The position numbers and the translations under genes are program-made. This document shows, piece by piece, positions 6,897 to 14,421 of a DNA stretch of 24,307 bases. This DNA is from DASYXT01 sp035934555. GTDB taxonomy: Bacteria > Verrucomicrobiota > Verrucomicrobiia > Limisphaerales > UBA8199. The notes under the pieces are model-generated. The model saw nothing but the letters and a program-made list of their open reading frames with translations, was not told the DNA's origin and searched no databases. Position 1 is the stretch's first letter; the number at the start of each line of letters is the position of its first letter. Location of the stretch: the NCBI GenBank assembly GCA_035934555.1, contig DASYXT010000124.1, positions 1-24,307 of the forward strand. The letters run 5' to 3'.

Positions 6897-7274
6897 ATGC
6901 TGCGTTTCGTCGAAAAACTAGAAGGGGTTCAGCCATACCGGCTGACTCTAAGGTTCAATAATGGTGAAGTCAGGGTGGCCAACCTGGAGCGGATGTTGCG
7001 GACCAAGGCAACCTCCCCCAGCAGCGCGTATGCGCGCCTGCTCGAACCCGCGATCTTCTCGACAGCCCGGTTGGATGCCGATTCACGAACGATTTGCTGG
7101 GATGGTCTCGCCCGGGAGGTGACAGCGGATGGCACCGAGCAGCCAGCTCCGCTCGACCTCTGTCCGGATGTGCTGTACGAGCTTAGCCAGCCGGCAGGCT
7201 ACCCTGAAGGCCCGGGCCAGCCTCAGGAATCGTCTGCGATGGTTTTCAAGGAGGAGCCGCGCCGACCCGACTAA
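6897..7274 (+). CDS. DUF2442 domain protein, partner of the DUF4160 gene
   Basis: A 125-residue protein beginning eight bases after the DUF4160 stop, with GGAG at 6882-6885 as a possible ribosome binding site. The DUF2442 pattern is visible: Y-R-L-T-L-R-F-N-N-G-E-V-R near the start, then a Leu-rich middle, L-D-A-D-S-R-T-I-C-W and the closing L-D-L-C-P-D-V-L-Y-E-L-S. Family members normally end soon after that motif (about 80-100 residues). Here about 27 Pro/Gly/Glu-rich residues follow, suggesting a lost stop codon or a lineage-specific tail. DUF2442 next to DUF4160 is a recurrent predicted toxin-antitoxin-like arrangement; no biochemical role can be assigned. Confidence 0.75.
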   Translation: MLRFVEKLEGVQPYRLTLRFNNGEVRVANLERMLRTKATSPSSAYARLLEPAIFSTARLDADSRTICWDGLAREVTADGTEQPAPLDLCPDVLYELSQPAGYPEGPGQPQESSAMVFKEEPRRPD

Positions 7275-7336
7275 GCCGTGCGAGATTTGTTACAGGATTA
7301 AAGGCGGTCCCCGTCTCGATCGTAACGGTGACTCTG

Positions 7337-8596
7337 TTACGCCGGTTTTGCTGCGGTGCCAGGCGGAGAGCGGAACTTGCAGCGCGCTTCCTTCAGGCTA
7401 AGCCCGGCAATCTCGATGCGGCCGACGTCGTTGCTGCCAAGGCCGGCTTCGGCGGCCCAGCGCAGGTGGTTCTCACCGGGAAAGGGAAACTGACCGGAAC
7501 CGGCCCTGGCATCATATCCCATCGCCGCGGCACAAACGGAGTCGGTGCACACGGCATTGCGGCCGGCGAAGAGTACTCGGGGCTGCAGCGCGCGGACGTG
7601 CTCGATCCAGGGCCCTTCACCGCCGGTAATGGTTTCAACGCCATCAATGAGGGCCAGATCAATCGGACGGGCGCCGAGCAAGTCGGCGACGATGCGCGGG
7701 ACGCGGGACTCCGGCGTATGGGGCGGGTTGGCCCCGAGTTGAGCCGGCACACCGGCCGGCAGCGGGCGGCTGTTCATGTGCAAGGGGCCGACCCGCGCCT
7801 GAACGGTATCCTCGTTGGGGGCATCGTCGCCATAAAGGGCGGTGGGGGTGATGCCAAAAATGTTTTTTGTTGCCATGGTGATGCCGGCGACCGCGTGGTC
7901 CTTCATCTTGCCCAGGGACACGAACACATCTGTGCGATCGTACCAACCGTTCAGTTCAAAAGCGGGGAAGAGGTAGCCGCCCCAGGGCACCTTCACCTCG
8001 CTGTAGGAGCCCCAACTGCCGCGATTGCGAGTATTCTCGAAGACGACTTTGTGTCCGCCGGCAGCTTCGATGGCCGGGATGTCCCAGCCGGCGCGGGTCA
8101 GGATCGTTTGCACCGGTTCGTGATAGTACCAGGCTTCGACAATGGCGATGCGCCGTGCGCCGGCGCGGTCCAACGCGGCGCATAAGGCGCCCACGACATG
8201 CGGGTGGATTTGATAGGTCTGGGACGCGGGGAGCCCCAACAATGGCTCGACGGCCCCGGTCATGTTTATCTTCACCGTGACGGTTTTGTCCCGCACGAGC
8301 CTGCCGATGCCGCCGATACCGTCGAGAGCCGCATCCAACCGTTCCCGCACCAGGGCCGGCTCGTAAGAGAGGCAGCGTTGAATGGCGACCGGCAAGGCGG
8401 GGGCCTTGGCGGCGGCCTGGGGGAGATTGGCCGGCGAGGGCGTCTGCTCGGCGCGCAACAGGCTGGGCCAATCGCCTAGAGCAGCCAGGCCAAGCACTCC
8501 GGCGCTGCGGGCCAGCCACTCGCGCCGGGAAACGCCGGAATGGCTGCCGCGCTTGCGAACGGGGGGGGCGTACCAGTAAGGATGGTGAGGATTCAT
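7337..8596 (-). CDS. Tat-exported DUF362 domain protein
   Basis: A 419-residue protein starting M-N-P-H-H-P-Y-W-Y. A twin-arginine signal S-R-R-E-W-L-A (23-29) precedes a hydrophobic stretch (A-G-V-L-G-L-A-A-L) and a likely cleavage site near L-L-R-A-E, so the protein should be exported folded. The rest matches DUF362: V-T-V-K-I-N-M-T-G, H-P-H-V-V-G-A-L-C-A-A-L-D-R-A-G-A-R-R-I, F-V-S-L-G-K-M-K-D-H-A-V-A-G-I-T-M-A-T-K-N-I-F-G and a late C-T-D-S-V-C-A-A-A-M-G-Y-D. I see no ferredoxin-type cysteine clusters, which some DUF362 proteins carry. Function is unknown for the family. An upstream in-frame start at 8641 would put 15 more residues before the signal, which is less likely. Confidence 0.82.
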   Translation of the reverse strand: MNPHHPYWYAPPVRKRGSHSGVSRREWLARSAGVLGLAALGDWPSLLRAEQTPSPANLPQAAAKAPALPVAIQRCLSYEPALVRERLDAALDGIGGIGRLVRDKTVTVKINMTGAVEPLLGLPASQTYQIHPHVVGALCAALDRAGARRIAIVEAWYYHEPVQTILTRAGWDIPAIEAAGGHKVVFENTRNRGSWGSYSEVKVPWGGYLFPAFELNGWYDRTDVFVSLGKMKDHAVAGITMATKNIFGITPTALYGDDAPNEDTVQARVGPLHMNSRPLPAGVPAQLGANPPHTPESRVPRIVADLLGARPIDLALIDGVETITGGEGPWIEHVRALQPRVLFAGRNAVCTDSVCAAAMGYDARAGSGQFPFPGENHLRWAAEAGLGSNDVGRIEIAGLSLKEARCKFRSPPGTAAKPA

Positions 8597-8813
8597 GGTA
8601 TGGTGATCAGGCGGAGGTAAGTTGAAGGCAGCGCGCAGCAATCCGAGGTGCGATCTTGCGCCTGCAGCGGACCACGGTTGGCGGCGGTCTCATTTGAGAG
8701 CTAATAAAGCACATCAGCGGCAGTTAACAAGCGTTTTACTCTGCCTTCGGCGGCATAGAGTTCTCATCATTTTTTCCAATTAGGTCAGGCCAGAAATGGC
8801 TTAAATTTGGGCC

Positions 8814-9017
8814 ATGACCGTTCATAAACCCAGCGAACTCAAGGCCAGGACGGGAGCAATTCTCGACAAGGCAAAGCATGCACCGGTGTATGTGGAACGC
8901 GACGGCACGTTGCTGGTTATTACCAAGGCCAAGCTGGTGCCCGCGCCGGAGGAGTCAGACTGGGAACTAAGGGCGAAGGCTATTGAGTCCTTTTATGATT
9001 CCGCCAAGGCCTGGTGA
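8814..9017 (+). CDS. Small antitoxin-like (Phd/YefM-type) protein without visible toxin
   Basis: A 67-residue protein: H-K-P-S-E-L-K-A-R-T-G-A-I-L-D-K-A, then P-V-Y-V-E-R-D-G-T-L-L-V-I-T-K-A-K-L. This is the layout of the N-terminal DNA-binding half of Phd/YefM antitoxins (helix S-E-L-x-x-x-x-G-x-x-L-D followed by a beta strand with x-R-D/R-G-x-x-x-x-I), ending in a short helical tail. No toxin gene follows: ruvB ends 16 bp downstream on the other strand. Upstream, 8597-8813 is gene-free. There is no clear Shine-Dalgarno sequence. It may be an orphan antitoxin or a small regulator; the similarity is by eye. Confidence 0.55.
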   Translation: MTVHKPSELKARTGAILDKAKHAPVYVERDGTLLVITKAKLVPAPEESDWELRAKAIESFYDSAKAW

Positions 9018-9033
9018 GGTCTGGTGGATTTAA

Positions 9034-10053
9034 TTAAAACAGCCCGGGTTGCTGGCGCTCGCCTGGCTTGAGGCCGAGCTTACGGTAACTCGATTCAGTC
9101 GCCACCCGGCCTTGCGGAGTGCGCTTAAGATAGCCTTCCATGATTAAGTACGGCTCATAGACCTCTTCCAGGGTGTCAGGTTCCTCGCCCACCGCGACGG
9201 CGAGGGAGTTGATCCCGACGGGGCCGCCCCCGAATTTCGCAATCACAGCTTCGAGGATGCGCTTGTCCATTTCGTCCAAACCGTTCTCGTCGATCTCGAG
9301 CATGGCCAGCGCTTTATCGGCGATTTCAGCAGTAATCCGGCCCTGGTGTTTGACCTGAGCGTAATCGCGAACGCGGCGCAGCAGGTTGTTGGCGATGCGC
9401 GGGGTGCCGCGGCTGCGGCGGGCGATTTCGCCGGCGCCGCGTTCTTCAATCTCGACGCTCAAAAGGCGCGCCGAGCGCAGGACGATGTGCTGAAGTTGGT
9501 CAGCCTGGTAATAATCCAGCCGCTCCCGAATGGTGAACCGGGTCAACAGCGGTGCGGTGAGCAAGCCGCTGCGGGTGGTGGCGCCAATGAGCGTGAACCG
9601 TGGCAAATTGAGCCGGACGCTGCGTGCGTTGGGTCCCTGGTCGATGATGATGTCGAGCTTGAAATCCTCCATCGCGGGATAGAGGTACTCCTCGATGGTC
9701 TTTTGCAGGCGATGTATTTCGTCGATGAACAGCACATCTCCTTCTTCCAGGTTGGTGAGGAGTCCGGCGAGGTCACCGGCCTTTTCGATGGTGGGTCCGC
9801 TGGTGCTTTTCAAGCTGGCGCCCATCGCTTTGGCGATAATATTGGCAAGGGTGGTTTTGCCCAAACCGGGCGGGCCGCTGACCAGAATGTGATCGAGGGC
9901 TTCGCCCCGTTTTTTGGCCGCGGCGACCGCGATTTCCAGGCGCTCCTTGACCTTGCTCTGCCCGGTGAATTCCGAAAACAGGGAGGGCCGCAGCGTCAGC
10001 TCCAACGCCACATCCGGCTTGGCCAGTACTTCGGAAATGTTCCGTTCAGGCAT
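9034..10053 (-). CDS. ruvB: Holliday junction branch migration helicase RuvB
   Basis: A 339-residue AAA+ motor that drives branch migration of Holliday junctions with RuvA during recombination and repair. Length and motifs match the family: R-P-S-L-F-S-E-F-T-G-Q (22-32), Walker A G-P-P-G-L-G-K-T (60-67), Walker B F-I-D-E-I-H-R-L (109-116), sensor I-G-A-T-T-R-S-G with the arginine-finger region, R-S-R-G-T-P-R-I-A-N-N-L-L-R-R-V-R-D and the winged-helix C-terminus Y-E-P-Y-L-I-M-E-G-Y-L-K-R-T-P-Q-G-R. The start M-P-E-R-N is chosen over an upstream one that adds six residues. Neither ruvA nor ruvC is adjacent. Confidence 0.97.
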   Translation of the reverse strand: MPERNISEVLAKPDVALELTLRPSLFSEFTGQSKVKERLEIAVAAAKKRGEALDHILVSGPPGLGKTTLANIIAKAMGASLKSTSGPTIEKAGDLAGLLTNLEEGDVLFIDEIHRLQKTIEEYLYPAMEDFKLDIIIDQGPNARSVRLNLPRFTLIGATTRSGLLTAPLLTRFTIRERLDYYQADQLQHIVLRSARLLSVEIEERGAGEIARRSRGTPRIANNLLRRVRDYAQVKHQGRITAEIADKALAMLEIDENGLDEMDKRILEAVIAKFGGGPVGINSLAVAVGEEPDTLEEVYEPYLIMEGYLKRTPQGRVATESSYRKLGLKPGERQQPGLF

Positions 10054-10173
10054 GAGCCAAAGATGGGGCAATGGTAGGGCCCCGCAAGGGCGAATTGGAG
10101 ATTAATGGCTTGACTGGGGACGTGAGGGCTCCCACATTACGAGCACATCAGCAAAACATTCCCCGAAAGGGAT

Positions 10174-10983
10174 ATGCGCACACAGCACAACCGGCTGGCG
10201 TTTAGTTTGATCGAGTTGCTCGTCGTCATCGCGATCATCGCCATCCTGGCGGCGCTACTGCTCCCTTCGCTGGCGCGCGCCAAAGCCGCCGCCAAGCGAA
10301 TCCGCTGCACGGATAATGAAAAGCAATTGGCCGCGTGCTGGGTGATGTATTCGACCGATAATGCCGACTGGCTGCCGGCTAACGGCTACAATGACCGCGA
10401 TCCGCCGGATCCCCGCCTGCACTTGTGGGTCCAGGGCTGCATGTATTATCCCGAGGACCAGACGAATGTTTCCTACATCCTGGACCCCAAGTGGGCCCAG
10501 TTTGCGAGCTATCTTCAGACCATAGGGGTCTATACGTGCCCGACTGACCGTAGCACCGTGATGGTCAATCGGCAGACCTATCCCCGAATCCGCAGTTACG
10601 CGCTCAATGCGTATGCGGGCTGGACCGGGCCGTGGGATACGCGTCTGGCGAGCGGGTACAAGGTGTTTAAGAAGCTGACGGAAATCGGGCCGAAAATGCC
10701 CAGCGGTTTTCTTACCTTTATCGATGTGAACCCGGATAGCATCTGTTGGCCCTATTTCGGGGTACAAATGACACGGGATAGCTTCTTCAATTTCCCCAAT
10801 GTTTCGCATAATTACGGCAGCGTGCTGGCATTCGCCGATGCCCACGTCGAGCGGCATCGGTGGCAAGACCCCCGGACCATTCGCGCTTATTCTCCCGATT
10901 ACCACCGCCACGACGATAGTTCGCCGGGAAATGTTGACCTGGCGTGGCTGCGCGCGCGGACTACGATTCCGGCTTCGCAATAA
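10174..10983 (+). CDS. Prepilin-type N-terminal cleavage/methylation domain protein (pseudopilin-like)
   Basis: A 269-residue protein of the type expanded in Verrucomicrobiota, Planctomycetota and Lentisphaerota. The N-terminus carries the prepilin peptidase signal A-F-S-L-I-E-L-L-V-V-I-A-I-I-A-I-L (9-25): cleavage would fall before F10, with Glu at mature position 5. The residue before the cleavage site is Ala instead of the usual Gly. A basic stretch, A-R-A-K-A-A-A-K-R-I-R-C, follows the helix. Near the C-terminus, H-N-Y-G-S-V-L-A-F-A-D-A-H-V-E-R-H-R-W matches the repeated closing motif of these proteins. GAAAGG lies just upstream of the ATG. Its role (extracellular or surface, pseudopilus-like) is not established for the family. 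Confidence 0.9.
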   Translation: MRTQHNRLAFSLIELLVVIAIIAILAALLLPSLARAKAAAKRIRCTDNEKQLAACWVMYSTDNADWLPANGYNDRDPPDPRLHLWVQGCMYYPEDQTNVSYILDPKWAQFASYLQTIGVYTCPTDRSTVMVNRQTYPRIRSYALNAYAGWTGPWDTRLASGYKVFKKLTEIGPKMPSGFLTFIDVNPDSICWPYFGVQMTRDSFFNFPNVSHNYGSVLAFADAHVERHRWQDPRTIRAYSPDYHRHDDSSPGNVDLAWLRARTTIPASQ

Positions 10984-11035
10984 GGGACGTGGAGCGTGGA
11001 GCGGGTGCTGGCAGGGAGGAGTGAGCAGCAGGCAC

Positions 11036-11173
11036 AAAGCGGCAGAGGGCTGCCGCAGTCCACAACCTCGCGGAATGAGTGGCGTGCAAAACCGGGGTGC
11101 AAAACTGTGGTGCCAAAGTGGCCTGCAAAAATTCGCGGCAGCGTTTTGGACTGCGGCAGCCCTCTGCCGCTTT
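11036..11173. repeat. Inverted repeat of 27-bp arms, each itself a hairpin (MITE/REP-like)
   Basis: Arms 11036-11062 and 11147-11173 are perfect inverted copies. Each contains the palindrome GCGGCAG-AGGG-CTGCCGC (7-bp stem, 4-base loop). The 84-bp centre (11063-11146) is A/G-mixed with no gene. The unit fills most of the 308-bp gene-free stretch 10984-11291. The rest of that gap holds a possible weak promoter (TTGTCA 11235-11240, 18-bp spacer, TATTGG 11259-11264) ahead of the phosphodiesterase gene. Confidence 0.75.
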
Positions 11174-11291
11174 TTCCAAAGAATAGTTTAATCGCACGCT
11201 AAAGCCGCCGCAGCCACCACATCCCGACGCCTATTTGTCACTTTCGTTTTATTCAGAGTATTGGTAAAAAGGGAGCCTCAAATATTGCGCA

Positions 11292-12287
11292 ATGAAGTCT
11301 CTGAAATTAAGCCTGCAGGGTTTTTTGTTCGTGCTGGTGCTGTTGGCCTTGCCACAAGCAGCGCCGGCAGCGGCGCGCGCTCAGCACGTATTCATCATCA
11401 GTCTTGATGGAGGCAAGCCGGCGGTGATCCAGAAAAGCCCGATGCCGGTGCTCGAAACAATGGTCAACGAGGGCGCCTGCACCTGGACGGCCCAAACCAT
11501 TTTCCCGAGCATCACGCTGCCGTCACACACCTCGATGCTCACCGGGGTTGGGCCGGCGAAACATCATATCCTCTGGAACACTTACAAACCTGAAGCCGGC
11601 GTGGTTCAAGTAGCGACGGTATTTTCAGAAGCCAAGCAGCACGGTTTTTCCACGGCGATGTTTGTTGGCAAAGAGAAGTTCCGGCACCTGGTCCAACCTG
11701 GAATGGTGGACGAGTTCCAATTCGATCGGGCGGACGCAAAGGTAGTCACGACGCGGATTGTAGGCGATTTAATCGCGGTGCGTTCCGAAACCGTCCCGGC
11801 CCGGATAGTGGCGCGGGATGCGGCGGCCTATATCGTGCAGCATCGGCCGAATCTGTGCTTTATTCACTTCACGGATACGGATGACACTGGCCATCGCTAC
11901 GGCTGGGGCTCGCCGCAGCAGGTGCAGGCCTTTGCCGATGAGGATGCCGCGCTGGGGGTGGTGTTCAAAGCGCTTGAAACAGCCGGTATCCTGCACGATT
12001 CGGTGGTCATCGTGACAGCCGACCACGGCGGGCATGCCCGAACCCATGGCAGTGCTTCGCCTGAGGACATGAATATCCCCTGGGTTGTTTGGGGCAAGGG
12101 GGTCCGCCGGGATTATGCGATTACCGCACCCGTGACAACCTACGATACCGCGGCGACCGCGTTGTGGTTGTTAGATGTCCCCTGCCCTGAATCGTGGGAT
12201 GGCAAGCCGGTGGCGAGCGCGTTCGGGCCTGACACAATTGGCAATGGGCCCTTGCGCTCGCCCGTGCGCCAGGCGGCGGCGAATTAG
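11292..12287 (+). CDS. Secreted type I phosphodiesterase / nucleotide pyrophosphatase (alkaline phosphatase superfamily)
   Basis: A 331-residue hydrolase with a signal peptide (hydrophobic 9-23, cleavage near A-P-A-A-A-R-A), so it is periplasmic or secreted. Metal ligands and nucleophile follow the NPP pattern: D39 in I-I-S-L-D-G-G, T75 in I-F-P-S-I-T-L-P-S-H (nucleophile), D197 and H201 in T-D-T-D-D-T-G-H-R-Y-G, D244-H245 in V-T-A-D-H-G-G-H, and H252 in T-H-G-S. It should cleave phosphodiesters or pyrophosphates; the natural substrate cannot be told. It is compact compared with eukaryotic NPPs. It converges on the tamA gene with only 4 bp between the two stop codons. Confidence 0.88.
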   Translation: MKSLKLSLQGFLFVLVLLALPQAAPAAARAQHVFIISLDGGKPAVIQKSPMPVLETMVNEGACTWTAQTIFPSITLPSHTSMLTGVGPAKHHILWNTYKPEAGVVQVATVFSEAKQHGFSTAMFVGKEKFRHLVQPGMVDEFQFDRADAKVVTTRIVGDLIAVRSETVPARIVARDAAAYIVQHRPNLCFIHFTDTDDTGHRYGWGSPQQVQAFADEDAALGVVFKALETAGILHDSVVIVTADHGGHARTHGSASPEDMNIPWVVWGKGVRRDYAITAPVTTYDTAATALWLLDVPCPESWDGKPVASAFGPDTIGNGPLRSPVRQAAAN

Positions 12288-12291
12288 CGCT

Positions 12292-14421
12292 TCAAAACGG
12301 ATAGCCGAGAGAGAAAAGCACCGTCCCGGAGGGATCGCCCGGCCGCGGATTGAGGTTGTGCCCGTATTCGAGGCGAACCGGTCCGATGAGCGTGTGCCAG
12401 CGCAAGCCGACCCCGACGGAGAACAACGCGGTATCCACAGGGTAGTGGTTGAGGTGCTCGGCGAACCCCAACGAGTCGGAAAACAAAACTACCGACCACT
12501 TGGCTGTGAGAGCCTGCTCCAGTTCGACTGTGCCGAGGGTGTAGGTTTCGGCGCCGACCAATTGGCCGAGGGAGTTGCGGGGCGAGGCCTCGGTTTCCTG
12601 GTAGCCTCGGATGGAACTCTCGCCACCGGGGAAAAACCGGCTGTTGAAAGGCAGGTTGTTGGCCGGGCTGCCGAAGGAGATATCGACGCCATGACTCACG
12701 CCCAGGCTTAAGTACCGGCCGCCGCCCAGCGGGTGATGCCACGAAGGAGAGAACTCGACCCGCTGGAAGTTGGCCTCGCCGCCCAGGTATGAGGTCGCCG
12801 TCTGAAGGCTGAGGAACACTTTGTACCCTCGATGCGGGTATAACGGGTTGTCCCGGCGATCGTATTTAATATCGAACATCACCGACCCCACCGCCGGGTT
12901 GGTCAACCCCTCGCTAGCGACTTCCTGCACAGTCGAGAAATCCAGCGCATTGAGAATGCTGTAGTTATACCGCGCAGTGATATCGGTGGATTGGGCGGCG
13001 AAATACTTATGCAAGCCGATGCTGCCGCCGTACTCGAGGCGGGTAAAATCGATCTCCTGCCTCCGCAGGCCGGAGGAGTTGACAAATAATTCGATGTCCC
13101 GGCCGACCAACTCGGGAATGGTGTAGGTGAAATCGCCACTGGTGGACTTGAACGATTGAATGGCTTTGATGTTGGCGTGGTGTGCGAGGCCCCAGATGTT
13201 GTTGACTTCGGCTTCGACCCCACCCATCAACAGGTCGTAGCTGCCCCACCCGAACAACAAACTCAGATTAAGTGTTTTGCCCTCCGTCAGTTCATAGATC
13301 ACTTGGCGATGAGCTTCGTCCACCGTCCGGTATTGCAAATCCACTTTGTCAAAAATTCCCAATTTAGCCAGGCGATAGCGGCCGGCTTCGACGGCAATCG
13401 GGTCCAACCATTCCCCGCGCTCAATGCGCACGGAGCGTTTCATTAAGGCCGGACGGGTGCGGCGCTGGCCGCGGAACTCAACGGCTGCGATCCGCACCCG
13501 CGGTCCGCTGCTCACGCTGGCCAGCAACCGCAGTTCCTCACGTCCGGCAATGGACTGCCGCTGGGCGGTGGTCACCTTCACAGTCGTGTCAGGGAACCCT
13601 TGGTGGTACAGGTTGGTCTTGAGGCTGAGCACGAAATCCTGCTGCCAGACGTGCGAATAGGGTTGATTGGGATGAACGATCTTGATCCGGGCCGGAGCCG
13701 GCGCGTTAGAGAAGGTAAAGTCTTCCTGAACGGTGCGGACGATGAACTGAGGCCCCTGTTGCACCTGCAGGCGCGCTGCGACAGCCCCGGTGCGGTCATT
13801 TTGCGCGAGTTGGGTTACGCGCGCCTGGGCTTCACGGTAGCCCTGCTGGTCCAGCACGCCGGTGAGCGCCTCGATCCCGCTATCGAGACGATCGGGGGTG
13901 AAGATGCGTCCCCGTTTCAGATGGAACAACGTCTCGGTCTGCTCGAAATATGAGTAAGCCTGCTTGAGCGGCACGGTTTGCAAGCCGGTAAACTGCAGTG
14001 ATTGAAAATAAAACAGGACGCCCTTGTGAACGATGAAGCGCACTTTGCTGAAACGCAACTCGCTGGACAAAGGATTGTCCAGCAATCCCGCCGCGTTGAC
14101 GCGGATTTGGCCGCCCGCAGTGGTGGTCAACTGAATCTCAATAGCCGGGTGAAGGTAGCCATCTCGTTTAATGCGCGCGGCCAGAGTGAGCGCGGCGTCC
14201 TCCACAAAGGTCGGGGTGAGCAAATCCGGCACCTTGCCCGCCCACTCGAGAGTGACCAGCATCCGGCGCAACTCGCGGTTGCCCAACAGACCGTAGCCGG
14301 AGATTTTGAGCTGGGCCGGTTTAGGCTTTGGCGCTCGGGTGGGCTCCGCCGCTGCGCTGCGGATGGGAACCACCGCGCAGAGCAGGAGAGCCAGACCGAT
14401 GGCTTTACCGTGAGTACACAC
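12292..14421 (-). CDS. tamA: Omp85-family outer membrane protein (TamA/BamA-like)
   Basis: A 709-residue protein with a signal peptide (G-L-A-L-L-L-C-A-V-V-P-I-R-S-A-A-A), several POTRA-like repeats over about residues 35-350 (for example K-I-S-G-Y-G-L-L-G-N-R-E-L-R-R, later A-V-E-F-R-G-Q-R-R-T-R-P-A-L), and a C-terminal 16-strand-type barrel. The Omp85 loop-6 motif appears as G-G-E-S-S-I-R-G-Y, and the last strand ends V-L-F-S-L-G-Y-P-F with the terminal Phe used as barrel assembly signal. The GTG start lies 17 bp inside the end of the preceding tamB, so the two are translationally coupled. With TamB it should build a periplasm-spanning machine for inserting outer membrane proteins or moving phospholipid. 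Longer than proteobacterial TamA (about 580). Confidence 0.88.
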   Translation of the reverse strand: MCTHGKAIGLALLLCAVVPIRSAAAEPTRAPKPKPAQLKISGYGLLGNRELRRMLVTLEWAGKVPDLLTPTFVEDAALTLAARIKRDGYLHPAIEIQLTTTAGGQIRVNAAGLLDNPLSSELRFSKVRFIVHKGVLFYFQSLQFTGLQTVPLKQAYSYFEQTETLFHLKRGRIFTPDRLDSGIEALTGVLDQQGYREAQARVTQLAQNDRTGAVAARLQVQQGPQFIVRTVQEDFTFSNAPAPARIKIVHPNQPYSHVWQQDFVLSLKTNLYHQGFPDTTVKVTTAQRQSIAGREELRLLASVSSGPRVRIAAVEFRGQRRTRPALMKRSVRIERGEWLDPIAVEAGRYRLAKLGIFDKVDLQYRTVDEAHRQVIYELTEGKTLNLSLLFGWGSYDLLMGGVEAEVNNIWGLAHHANIKAIQSFKSTSGDFTYTIPELVGRDIELFVNSSGLRRQEIDFTRLEYGGSIGLHKYFAAQSTDITARYNYSILNALDFSTVQEVASEGLTNPAVGSVMFDIKYDRRDNPLYPHRGYKVFLSLQTATSYLGGEANFQRVEFSPSWHHPLGGGRYLSLGVSHGVDISFGSPANNLPFNSRFFPGGESSIRGYQETEASPRNSLGQLVGAETYTLGTVELEQALTAKWSVVLFSDSLGFAEHLNHYPVDTALFSVGVGLRWHTLIGPVRLEYGHNLNPRPGDPSGTVLFSLGYPF

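Noticed and set aside
7328..8185. 285-codon open frame on the plus strand opposite the DUF362 gene
   Set aside because: It is antisense to a gene with clear Tat signal and family motifs, and its own product resembles nothing; high G+C opens such frames.
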